From positions 1 through 15,674 of the forward strand of contig MU401925.1 in NCBI GenBank assembly GCA_022579005.1: a DNA stretch of 15,674 nucleotides. Reading direction: 5' to 3'. How positions within the stretch are numbered: position 1 is the stretch's first letter; every line of letters starts with the position of its first letter. This DNA is from Poronia punctata (taxonomy: Eukaryota; Ascomycota; Sordariomycetes; Xylariales; Xylariaceae). Both the position numbers and the translations under genes were made by a program. The notes beneath the pieces are model-generated. The model was not told the origin of the DNA. It saw nothing but the letters and a program-made list of their open reading frames with translations, and made no database searches. Shown here one piece after another: positions 1 to 8,562 of the stretch.

Positions 1-862
1 CTTTATAATTTATAGTTTAATGTTTTATTATAAGCTATTAATAATTTTTTATTTTTTTATAAAAAATAAAAAAGCTATAGTCTTTTTTAGCATATGTTAT
101 ACTATTACTTAGCTTATGCTATGCTTATGTGCTACCTTGTGTTGTTTATATACTAAAAAGCAATACTAATACTAATTTTTTTTGCATATAGCTATACTTA
201 TTATTTGCCTATGCTAGGTATATGTTTTGCTACTAGTAACGCTTTTTTTTTTTTATATATTTCCTTTTAATACTTAAACCTAGGCTTTAGCATTAACGTT
301 AGCATTAGCGCTGCTTTAAGCTTTGCCTTTGCTTATGCGTACGTTTTTAGCAGCAATAGCAGCAGCTACTAAAATTAATATTAGCTTATAACTATAAGTA
401 TAATATAGGCTATATATACAATAAAAGCTAGTTTAAACACCTATAGTTGCAAGCTTGCTTTTTTTATTAGCTTTTTTTGCTAATAAAAAATTATATTAGC
501 TTAGCATATAAATAGCATATAAATAGCATACCTTTATAAGTACGCTTAAGCTTAGGCTTAAGTAAGGTTAAAGACGATCTATTAGCATTAAGCATAGCAA
601 TAAGGCCTTGCTATAAACCGTTAGCATATGCTAAGCATGTTTTTAATATTTGCTTATAGTATGCTTACTTTATGCTTGCTAAATCTAAGAGTTATAAGTA
701 TAATAATAAGGGCAATTTATTATAAGGTTAGCATATGCTTATAGTCTTTTTTCTTTATTACTATTAATACTAGCAATTGTATTTATAGCTTTTTAAGACC
801 GAGAGTATAATGTTTAACTTATAGCATGTGCTGCAAACGTGCTAAAGGTATATACTAGCCTA

Positions 863-1290
863 GGCGCAAGCAAAGGCAAAGGCAAAGGCAAAGGCAAAAG
901 CAAGAGCAAGAGCAAAGGCAAAAGCGAAAGCAAAGGCAAAAATAAAGGTAAAGATAAAATAAAGGAGCCAGTAAGTATAAAAGTTCTAAGTAAACGTAAA
1001 AAAAGTATGTTTTAAAGGTTTTTAAGCAATTTAAGCAAGTTAAAAAAAGATAAACAAAAACTGTTAAGCTAGCGTAAGCTAACTTTACGCAAGGCAGAGG
1101 GTAGAGAATTAGGAGGTAACGGCGATAGCGATAGCATCTAAGGCGGGATTAGTAATAAACGTTTTAAAAAATTAATAATAAAAGGTGCCCCTTTAGTATT
1201 TGCTAAGCGTTTATAAACTTAACGCTTAGAAAATGCTAAACTAGCTTAAATAGTATAGCAAGTAAAAGTAAGATAAAGGAAATAAAATAA
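863..1290 (+). pseudogene. Degraded Lys/Gly-rich coding remnant, family unknown
   Basis: One + frame starting at 863 reads as a low-complexity run of alternating Lys with Gly or Ser. It goes on through a Lys/Arg-rich stretch (a stop at 1013-1015) to a Glu/Gly/Asp segment near 1097-1138 ending in SDSI, then a stop at 1139-1141. Past that the same frame gives readable segments such as KGAPLVFAKRL, separated by TAA and TAG. Those stops are what C-to-T or G-to-A change makes from Gln and Trp codons. The fragment could be the basic tail of a transposon protein, but I do not recognise the family. The ends are approximate, and the frame may be partly chance in this composition. Confidence 0.35.
864..958. 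repeat. Imperfect GGCAAA hexamer repeat
   Basis: About fifteen imperfect copies of a six-base unit, GGCAAA with variants AGCAAG, AGCAAA and AGCGAA, run without gaps. In the + frame from 863 each unit encodes Gly-Lys or Ser-Lys. The repeat keeps more C and G than the DNA around it, and every C in it is preceded by G. The type is either a coding microsatellite or a simple-sequence array inside an old transposon. Confidence 0.7.
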
Positions 1291-2814
1291 AGCTAGTTAG
1301 CATATAAACAACATATAATTTACTTACGCAGTAAAACTAAGTTTTATACTCTTTAGCAAAGGCTAGGTCTTTTTAGCTATATATTATTAGTATGTTAATA
1401 GCATATACTAAGCAGTTATAGTATATATGCAAGTTGCTTAAGTTTTATTGTATACTTATTAATTAAAAACGTTTTGCTTACGCCTTTAGTATATTATTAG
1501 CATATATATTATATGTTAATATTATATAGTAAGCATACTAAGGCTTTTAGATATAATAAGTATTACGCTATTTATAGGTTAAAACCTATTTTTTAAGTGT
1601 ACTAGCAAAGCATATATTAGCTATAGGCAAACTATATGCTTTAAAAACTTACTTAGTGCTAAAAAGCTGTTTTTAAACAATTATATTTACTAAGTTTAAG
1701 TTAGTACCTATTAAATAGTTAGCATATGTAAATTATATACTTTGCTATATATTACTTATATGCGCTAGTATGCACATTTTAAATATGTTAACAAAGCTTT
1801 ATAAATTAATATATAGTAATATATGCAAAAGGTAAGCTATATACATACTTTTAGTTTATTAGTGTAAATTACTTTATATATAGTATTGCTTTAAACAATA
1901 ATATTGCAACTTTGCATAGTTAGCATATGCTAGGTATAAAAAAAAAACTTCTTATACGTAATTATATAGCTTAAAAAGCTTAACTAAGAGGTTAAGAGCT
2001 TAGTTTAGCAAAGCAGTATAGTTAGCATATGCTAACAATATATTAATAATAAATATATACTAATGTTACGCGCTAGGATTTAAATAGCTAAAATAAAGTT
2101 AGCATAACTTTAGCATATATATAATAAAAGGTAGGCTTTACCTTAGCAGCTGCCTTAGTTAGCAATACGGGCTAGACTTATAATTAGCAAAGGTAAAGCG
2201 TAGGTTAAAAAAGGGTTATACTTAAAACCTAGTTAAACTACGCCTTGTTATTATTAGAAATTAGGCTTATAAATGTTATATTAGCAACATATGCTGCGCA
2301 TATATATATTATATAAAAAGCATATGCTTACTATAGTAGTACCTATACTCTAACAGGTTCTAGGCTTTTAATACTTGTAGGTTAACATATTTGTTTTTAT
2401 TAATAGGCATACTAAGCGGATGCTGTGCAGATGCTATGCAAATGCTAAAGGTACGTTGCGCATATATTATGCAAATATTAAATATAGTATAAAAGACAGG
2501 AAAATAATAGGGTATGTACAGTGTAAAAACAGCCTTTTTACTACATATAGTTAGCATATACTAGGGAATTTTTTTTTATATACATAAATTTGCTATATTT
2601 ATAGCATATAGCCTTAGCATATGCTATGCACGCATGCATATAACATGCACGCATATGCTGTGCATGTTAGAAGCGTATCTTAATTAAACAAAAAAAAATA
2701 GATTAAACTTATAGTTATGCGTTAGTTATTATAAAAAGAAAAAAGGAATTTAAAAAGTATGTAGGAAAAAAATTTCTTATATAGGTAGATTTTACCAGTT
2801 TAAGCGTATGCCCT

Positions 2815-3051
2815 GCATATGCTAACCCTGATATTTTGCCTTGCATATGCAAACCTAATAGTTACTTACTATTTAACCTAATATATATATAAATATATAT
2901 TTTAACTTTATATATAAACTAAAAATATTATAATTATAAAGTAACTTATATTATTATAGGTTTTATATATTAATTATATATATTTATAATAAATTAACAT
3001 TTATACTTATATTTAGGTTGTTTGCATATGCGTAGCATATGTAAACCTGCT
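2815..3051. repeat. Short dispersed repeat around GCATATG-AAACCT
   Basis: Three direct copies of a unit of about 23 bases begin at 2815, 2843 and about 3035: GCATATGCTAACCCTGATAT, GCATATGCAAACCTAATAG and GCATATGTAAACCTGCTAT. A fourth copy lies inverted at about 3014-3031 (AGGTTGTTTGCATATGC). The second direct copy and the inverted copy face each other around about 160 bases of almost pure A/T. This may be a small AT-rich insertion bounded by inverted repeats, or a decayed tandem array. Confidence 0.4.
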
Positions 3052-3144
3052 ATTTTTGTAGAGACCCTTTTATATACTGCTTAAAAAATATATGTACTCT
3101 TATATATACTAGCTTTTAATATATAGGTCTGCACCTTTCCTATT

Positions 3145-3195
3145 AAAGCTTAACTAGGGTTAAATTTTTTTCAATTAAACCCCAGCTAAGCTTTT
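3145..3195. repeat. Imperfect inverted repeat at the island edge
   Basis: The arm at 3145-3163 (AAAGCTTAACTAGGGTTAA) matches the reverse complement of 3175-3195 with two mismatches and one extra base. Both mismatches are A against G, so the arms may have been perfect before RIP-type change. The spacer is about 11 bases. It lies exactly where AT-rich DNA gives way to the GC-balanced island, as a transposon end might. No partner terminus was found in the window. Confidence 0.5.
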
Positions 3196-3214
3196 GCGCT
3201 AGTGGGACTAGCGC
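3196..3214. repeat. Perfect 8-bp-stem hairpin GCGCTAGT-GGG-ACTAGCGC
   Basis: Arms GCGCTAGT (3196-3203) and ACTAGCGC (3207-3214) pair perfectly around a GGG loop, directly after the longer inverted repeat. The stem is GC-rich inside AT-rich surroundings. It is not followed by a T-run terminator or by a CTRR end close enough for a Helitron, so its role is open; a subterminal transposon structure is the simplest guess. Confidence 0.55.
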
Positions 3215-3798
3215 GCTTTTTAACCCCCGCCGAGCTTTTAGTTACCCTAGCTGACCTATATGGTCGTGCATCTCCCCAGGCACACCCTTATCCCGGCCAG
3301 GTATTACAACATTCTACGGGTATACGAGTACGAGACATAGGTATTCGATGGACCTCAGTCAATCTCTACTCGTAATGTACCGAACCGTACAGTGTGCGGG
3401 TAGGCCAAAGCATCCAGTGCGCATGTTCGGAAGGACGTATTTGTTACTGTTCGCGTCGTACCAAGGGAGGTAAGCGAAATCTTCAGCGTTGGAGCCGAGC
3501 CGGGAATCAGCCACTCACAGGGCACTCTTTGAGTCCCCCCACGTAAGTACCTAGCAACAGTACACTAAAATAACGTGCATAGCCCAACCCATCACTACTC
3601 GTAGATACCCCACCAAACCCGACTATCGGGAACAGTGCCCAGAAGCAGGTTCACCCACCTAACCCACTTGATAACAGAGGGGAATGCATACTGTGGGAAG
3701 ACCGAAAAAGCCTTTGCTATCCAAAAGTAGATACCAGTAGACGGAACACTAGGCAACCGATCTGGATTCTCGCGACCGTTTCTAGTCGCATTCCATCC
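3215..3798 (+). promoter_or_regulatory. 5' region of HPM1 (promoter and 5' UTR)
   Basis: This 584-base stretch is GC-balanced and noncoding as far as I can see. No frame gives a recognisable protein; open frames on the minus strand near 3595-4023 only mirror the HPM1 exon. There is no clear TATA box. It must hold the promoter and leader of HPM1, whose start is at 3799. Between 3400 and 3700 C-rich runs such as GTCCCCCCACG and CACCCACCTAACCCAC occur. The transcription start cannot be placed by eye. Confidence 0.5.
3543..3677 (+). other. Possible 5'-UTR intron of HPM1
   Basis: A consensus donor GTAAGT begins at 3543, a CTAAC branch-site match lies at 3659-3663, and an acceptor ATAACAG ends at 3677, 14 bases after the branch A region. 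The 135-base length and the spacing fit ascomycete introns. It would lie wholly in the leader, 121 bases upstream of the start codon. The three signals together are suggestive, but without coding sequence on either side this is unproven. Confidence 0.3.
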
Positions 3799-4968
3799 AT
3801 GTCTGGCCAATTTTCCTTCTCCTTCTCCGGCGAGGATATAGAAGGTGGCGAGCAAAACGATGCAAAGCCTGGTGACAGCCCTCCAACGCCGTCTCCCTCG
3901 AGCGCGTTCCCCGTGGCTGGGAAACCTCTTCTGCCCGCAACAAGGCAAGATATAGGCTTGATGCTTTCCAAGTTGCCGTCCAAGGTGGCTTTCGGCCTCT
4001 TGGACGTGGATCTGGACGGCCATGCGCAGATAGTACAGCTACCCCGCCGCGAGCTATGGGACGTCCGGGTACAGATCATGGCAGAAGAGGACGAGGGCGA
4101 GACCGAGCCCGGTCTAGGAAACCATGATGTGAAGACGGGTGTCTATGAAGGAGGGTTCAAGTCATGGGAGAGCAGTGTCGATTTGGTGAAAGTGCTAGCA
4201 TCAGCGCAACCTTTCGATTCGCAGACGAAGACGAAAAGGCTTTCAAATGTTGTCGAGGTAAGGTTATATTATGGATATCTATGTTTCGATGTCCACACGT
4301 GATGCGTTTAGTAGATCCTGACTGTGAACTTTTTACAGCTGGGCTGTGGTACAGCATTGCCTTCGTTGGCTCTGTTTCAGTGGGCCATGGAAAATTCGAC
4401 TGTCGACTCTCTTACTTTCATCTTGGCCGACTATAACCCAAGTGTCTTACAACTCGTCACGTTACCTAATTTCATATTGGCCTGGGCGATCCACCATCGG
4501 GGAAAACTACCGCTATTAGAAGAAGCCTTCTCTGCAGACGGAGAACTTGACCTGACACCGGAGATCTTGGCAGCTTTCCAGGAATCCCTCGCGAATCGCA
4601 AAATCTCGCTACAATTTTTCTCCGGTGCCTGGTCGCCGGAATTTGTCAGTATGGTCGCCGACTTCTCCCGACGCCCCCTCGTCGGCGGCAGCTCCGAGCA
4701 AGCCACGATCATTTTAGGGGCTGAAACAATCTATTCGCCCTTCGCCCTCAGTTCCTTTCTCCAGACTATTCTCAGTCTACTACAACATGAAAAAGCTCGA
4801 GGGCAGGAAGCTGAAGTTCTTGTCGGTGCTAAGAAACTTTACTTTGGCGTGGGCGGGTCGCTTGATGACTTTGTCGTGCAAGCCAGGGAACGCGGAGCCA
4901 CTGTTGAGCAGTTGCGGGAGGAAGTCGAAGGGGTCCGAAGAGGTGTTGTTCGTTGCTCATTACCCTGA
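3799..4968 (+). CDS. HPM1: Histidine protein methyltransferase 1 (METTL18/Hpm1 family)
   Basis: Two exons, 3799-4257 and 4339-4968, join in phase 0 to give 362 residues ending at the TGA at 4966-4968. In yeast and human this family uses S-adenosylmethionine to methylate one histidine of ribosomal protein uL3 (Rpl3), which tunes ribosome assembly and translation. Visible marks are the N-terminal SFSFSFSGEDIE (residues 4-15), GVYEGGFKSWESSVDL (114-129), the SAM-binding loop ELGCGTALPSL made across the splice junction (153-163), ADYNPSVLQLVTLPN (183-197) with acidic Asp184, GAETIYS (280-286), and a C-terminal VGAKKLYFGVGG (315-326). The length is normal for fungal members. The start was chosen because the SFSF N-terminus is typical of fungal homologues as I recall them; no earlier in-frame ATG is evident. 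It stands alone, with no recognisable neighbour, and shows no stop codons or sign of RIP. A Ser sits at 125 where I recall Cys (WEC). Confidence 0.9.
4258..4338 (+). other. Intron of HPM1 (81 bases)
   Basis: The donor GTAAGG starts at 4258 directly after the codon for Glu153. A CTGAC branch site is at 4318-4322, with the acceptor TTTTACAG ending at 4338. Removing it joins VVE to LGCGTALPSL, which rebuilds the conserved SAM-binding loop of the family, so the junction is well fixed. Size and signals are typical of Pezizomycotina. Left unspliced, the first exon's frame reads on to a stop near 4300. Confidence 0.92.
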
Positions 4969-4970
4969 TT

Positions 4971-4993
4971 TCATCATCATCATCATCATCATC
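4971..4993. repeat. TCA microsatellite just after the HPM1 stop
   Basis: Seven full TCA units plus TC begin two bases after the HPM1 stop codon, in what should be the 3' UTR. In a frame shifted from HPM1 it would read Ile or Ser repeats, but no gene runs through it. Such arrays vary in length between strains. Confidence 0.9.
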
Positions 4994-6137
4994 CCTTCCT
5001 AGGTTAGACGCCTCGATCGGATCGGCCACGTGAGAACAATGCATTCGTCACGAGGCAACGTGGAATATGTGATTCACTTCAGAGAGTGACTGGAATGCAT
5101 GGATTCGCCACAACCAACCCGCGAAACTTTACCCTCTATCAACGACCCGGGTACTTTTCGCGACTCGGTCATTCCGGACCTAAATGCGGATTTGCCCAGA
5201 CTCTCGTCACTTCACTGCCTATGGCCCATCTCTGCTTCGAAGTCAAGTTGCAGAGTGAGATACAGGTTGAATGGGACATGGTGATGGACGGCATGTTTTG
5301 TCTACCTAGATCAAGTCCCATGGCAGACACCGTGTTTCGTTTCTGCGTGCTGCTTTTCGATGGGAATCCCATACGCTGCGATTCAAGCATCAGAAAGACT
5401 GGACATGAATGAACACGAAGTTAAACCAATTGTAATTATCCGAATAGTAGGTAGTCCCGGTTTACGAGTTTCGCGATTCGTAGAATGCGAAGTGACATCA
5501 ATATGAGCAAAGTCCAAAACCAAAGCTCGCTGTTTGTTTTCCGCATATACGTATATATAGCGTGTCTTGTTTACAGAGAGCTGCTGGGATATCAGCTGAG
5601 AATCATGTGTTGGTAGGTATTATACCACTTGCTTGCTTCTATTTGGATATCAAATTCGTGGACGTCAAATAGGGGGGAACGTTGGCACCCAATCAAGAAT
5701 GTTTATGGCAAGTGTGTGTTTAAGCGCCCAGAAACTCCGAATGGTGAAATAAGAGGCTTTAAGCAATCCAATCATATTTCAATCAATTGGTCAATGGTAT
5801 ATATATATGTGTGTTACGGTGACTTGCAACAAATATGATGTATTACGAGTAAACCGTGAGGCTGTTGGAGTCTTTTACATGTAGATTTTCGTGTTGCCAA
5901 TTATCTAGGTACGTTAGGTATATCCATGAAAACTGGACGGCTAAAGTCGTAACAGCTCGTGGCGCACAAGACGGGAAAATAGTGTACGAGTATGGTACCA
6001 AGCAAACGGTCGTTAGGAGGCGGCGCCAATTTCCGAGGAATGGTTCTTGTTGTGTTACCTGGCTGGAATTTGTGGCCCGGGGCAACTGTTGGCGTTGTAC
6101 ATGTGTGCTTCTGGTCCTACGGTGCCAACGTGGTTTA
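4994..6137. other. Gene-free part of the island, downstream of HPM1
   Basis: This 1.1-kb stretch has ordinary base composition and shows little RIP-type decay, yet I can support no gene in it. The longest open frames are 5086-5412 (+, 108 codons) and 5856-6146 (+, 96 codons). They have no family likeness, no signal peptide and no convincing splice partners. The first part must contain the HPM1 3' UTR. An AT run GTATATATAG near 5550 looks TATA-like but leads to no clear gene. It may hold a noncoding RNA, a lineage-specific gene with introns, or the relic of a gene. No tRNA or 5S rRNA was recognised. Confidence 0.5.
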
Positions 6138-6157
6138 ACGTACTAATTAAAGTACGT
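6138..6157. repeat. Hairpin ACGTACT-AATTAA-AGTACGT at the island edge
   Basis: Perfect 7-base arms (6138-6144 and 6151-6157) enclose a six-base loop; flanking TTTA and AAA extend the pairing with one bulged base. It lies where the GC-balanced island ends and the very AT-rich block begins. It may mark the end of an inserted element, but no matching terminus was found. Confidence 0.5.
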
Positions 6158-8168
6158 AAACCTGTGTTAACTAGTATAGAAAACCTGTTAATATATTATA
6201 TACAAAGTAAAACAAAAAAAAAGTATTTAAAGGTTTAAAATATATAAAATATAAGTAAATACTGTACTTAGTACTTATTTTTAATTATTTTATATTATTT
6301 TTTATATATTAGTACTTTTATTTTATATAGTTTACTTATTTTTATAACTAGTAAATTTATATTACTTTTTTTGCTAGCATAATTGTTTTTAATTATACTT
6401 TTATACTTTTTGCTACTATTATAAACTTTGCTATTGCTTTAATTACTTTAGTTAATTTTAACTAGCATTAATAGTTTTTTTTTATTTTACTATAATATTG
6501 TTTTGCTTATATATTATAAGCTTTTTATAAAGTAGCTATTTTTTAAGTATATTAAAAACAAGTTAGTACTATTATACTTATTTATTAATATTATATTTTT
6601 TAAGCTTAAAAGTTAGTATATATTACTTAAATAGTAATTAATAATTGCTTAAAAGCTATTATAAAAAAGTTTAGCTTTATATGCTTATTGCTATACTTAT
6701 AATATTTAATTTTTAATATTATAAATATAAATTAAACTTTTTTTTTATAAGTAAGCTTAAATTTAGTTTTAAAATGCTATTATACTATTATACTACTAAT
6801 ATGTTATTAGTGCTTTATAATAAAGTGCTAGCTTTTTTTATACTTTTTACTTTTTTTTTTAATTAGTTTATAAGTATATTTAATATATTTTATAGCATTT
6901 ATACTTTAAAATAACTTAGTACTAAATAAAAAAAAATAACTACTATAGCTATTAAGCTTAAATATTTAATTATATATTTATATTATAAAAGTAAATAAAG
7001 TAAGTAAGTTATAATATTAGTTTATTATAGCTTTATAAAATATAATTTTTTTAAAGTTTTTATTAACCTTTTTAACTTTATTATTACTTTATAAATATAG
7101 TAATATTATAAGCTTAAAAATAAACTTATTAAATTTATACTATTTTATTAATTTTATACTTATAAAGCTAATATTGTTATTATAAATTTATTTTTTTAAA
7201 AATTTAAAAGTATAGCTTATTTTTATTACTAAAAGCTTAGTATTAATAAATCTTATACTTAGTATAATTTTTACTTTTACTTATAATATAGTATATTTTA
7301 TATAAATAAGCATATTTTAATTACTTATATATATATAGTTTATTATTTACTTTATAAGCAGCGCTAGTAAAATAATTAATTATAAGTTAAGTAGTTAAAT
7401 TATTAGCAGCTTTATAAATTAGTATAAAATATATTTTATTATAACTTGCTATATAATAAAAACTATTTTAAAATATTAAAAAGCTTTGCTTATTTTATAA
7501 GTTAAAATGCTAATATTTAAATAGCTAAAATATTTATATAATTTATAACTTTTTTATATTAAATTTTTAAATTTAAATATTTTAAATAATAATATTACTT
7601 AGCTTATAATGCTTATAATATATAAAAGCTTGTTAAAAACGTATTAAAAGTGCTTTACTTTATAAAAGTGTTTTTTATATACTATAAAATACTTATAGCT
7701 TTATTTAAAGTTAATATTTTTAAGCAAATTTAAGCTATACTAAATATGCTTAAAAATAGCTTATAAATTAAATTTATTAAGTTATTATAGCAATATTACT
7801 TTTAGTACTACTTTATTATTAACTATAGCTTTTTTAAGCTTTAATAGCTAGTTAGCTAATATATTTACTTTACTTAGCTTATATACTATTTAAACTTTAT
7901 AATATTTTATAGTATTAAAAAATTAAACTATTTATATAAGTTGCTTTATTTTTATTTAAATAGGCGTTAATAACTAATAATTTATTTAAATTATTATATT
8001 ATTACTTTTAACTTAGTATATTAATATTATAAGCTAAGTATAATAATAAAAAGTTTATATTTTTATAAGCTTTTTAAAATAATAAGCTATAAAATATAGT
8101 AATAATTTTATATTATATAAATAAAGCTATATTAAGCAAGCTTTAATATATAAGCTATTTAAATTAAA
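6158..8168. repeat. Very AT-rich, RIP-type degraded block (left of the retrotransposon)
   Basis: About 2 kb of almost pure A/T with stops in all frames. CpA survives nearly only as GpCpA (AGCA, TAGC-type contexts); a lone exception is ACA near 6559. The same holds for TpG in TGC. No domain could be read on either strand. The decay looks more complete than inside the neighbouring copia element, which suggests this DNA was mutated before the element landed in it. It is probably an old transposon of unknown type. Confidence 0.65.
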
Positions 8169-8173
8169 GTTAA
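8169..8173. repeat. Target-site duplication GTTAA (left copy)
   Basis: GTTAA lies directly before the TG that starts the left LTR and recurs directly after the right LTR at 14452-14456. Five bases is the usual duplication made by Ty1/copia and Ty3 integrases. The perfect match shows both LTRs belong to one insertion. Confidence 0.85.
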
Positions 8174-8562
8174 TGTTAAAATCCCTTCTAATACCCTTAA
8201 CCTTATTAACTACATTAGGACTATTAGAACGTAAATATCTTATAGACATAAATATTTGGTTTTTTATACATTTGTTATAGATTATGTTAGACTTACCTTA
8301 TTAAAAAAGTATACGCGCAGTATACGTACATAGTACGTAACCGGTATGTAAAAAGTACGCGTTCTTTACGTATTAAATATATAAAGTATATATGTCCCTT
8401 TTGTATTGCTAATAGGTTTTAATTAACTATAAACTTTTATAGCTATATAAAACTTGCTAAAAAAAGTCCTTATAACTTTTTTTTCTTTTTAATTAATTAA
8501 GTTAATATAGTACTATAAATAGTAACGTATTATAATTATATTAACCTCTAGCTAGACTAATA
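8174..8562 (+). repeat. 5' LTR (389 bp)
   Basis: It begins TGTTAAAATCCC and ends CTAATA, where the 3' LTR ends CTAACA, so the original ends were TG...CA. It aligns to the 3' LTR without a gap. By hand count 58 of 389 sites differ, all C/T or G/A. At the sites where this copy carries the A or T, about 22 are C-to-T and 6 are G-to-A on the + strand. The LTR should hold the element's promoter and polyadenylation signals, none of which can be placed confidently after this decay. Confidence 0.93.

Larger units (their letters stand above)
624..3031. repeat. Ten dispersed copies of the palindrome GCATATGC
   Basis: GCATATGC occurs at 624, 731, 1923, 2025, 2320, 2617, 2651, 2815, 2843 and 3024, often extended to TTAGCATATGCTAA. 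With a base composition of roughly 14% each for G and C, fewer than one copy would be expected by chance in 3 kb. I see no copy in the AT-rich DNA to the right of the gene island. Many further GCATAT and CATATG half-matches surround them. The cause may be repeat-unit ancestry, or survival of GCA/TGC cores under RIP. Confidence 0.6.
1..3144. repeat. AT-rich, RIP-type degraded block (left)
   Basis: This stretch is dominated by A and T, with TpA steps everywhere and stop codons crowding every frame. The remaining C and G mostly sit in GpC steps (AGCT, TAGC, TGCT). That is what remains after heavy C-to-T change on both strands, as RIP does to repeated DNA in filamentous ascomycetes. No intact gene is visible. 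It differs from the AT-rich DNA on the right of the window by carrying many GCATATGC palindromes and somewhat more G and C. One Lys/Gly-rich coding remnant is visible near 863-1290. It is probably one or more old transposons; which family cannot be told by eye. Confidence 0.75.

Noticed and set aside
2360..2557. 65-codon minus-strand frame in the left AT-rich block
   Set aside because: Composition-driven (Ile, Tyr, Phe) and inside degraded DNA; no coding signature.
3151..3252. TAGGGTTA and ACCCTA words suggesting telomere repeats
   Set aside because: Only single units occur, inside the inverted repeat; there is no TTAGGG array.
3145..3255. Helitron 3' end (hairpin plus CTRR)
   Set aside because: The hairpin at 3196-3214 is followed by TTTTTAAC rather than a nearby CTRR; the only CTAG lies about 35 bases on and no matching 5' TC end was found.
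3595..4079. Long open frames on the minus strand over the HPM1 5' end (142 and 120 codons)
   Set aside because: They lie antisense to the first HPM1 exon, show no family likeness, and are Ser/Arg-rich as expected for the reverse of a coding exon.
5086..5412. Open frame of 108 codons on the + strand
   Set aside because: No recognisable domain, no signal peptide, and overlapping frames of similar length on both strands. Not enough to call a gene.
5856..6146. Open frame of 96 codons, Cys- and Arg-rich, as a possible small secreted protein
   Set aside because: The N-terminus has no signal peptide, the Cys pattern is irregular, and it runs into the AT-rich border.
6158..8168. Minus-strand frame that could be a degraded transposase
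   Set aside because: Stop frequency is about what random DNA of this composition gives, and no motif could be recognised.
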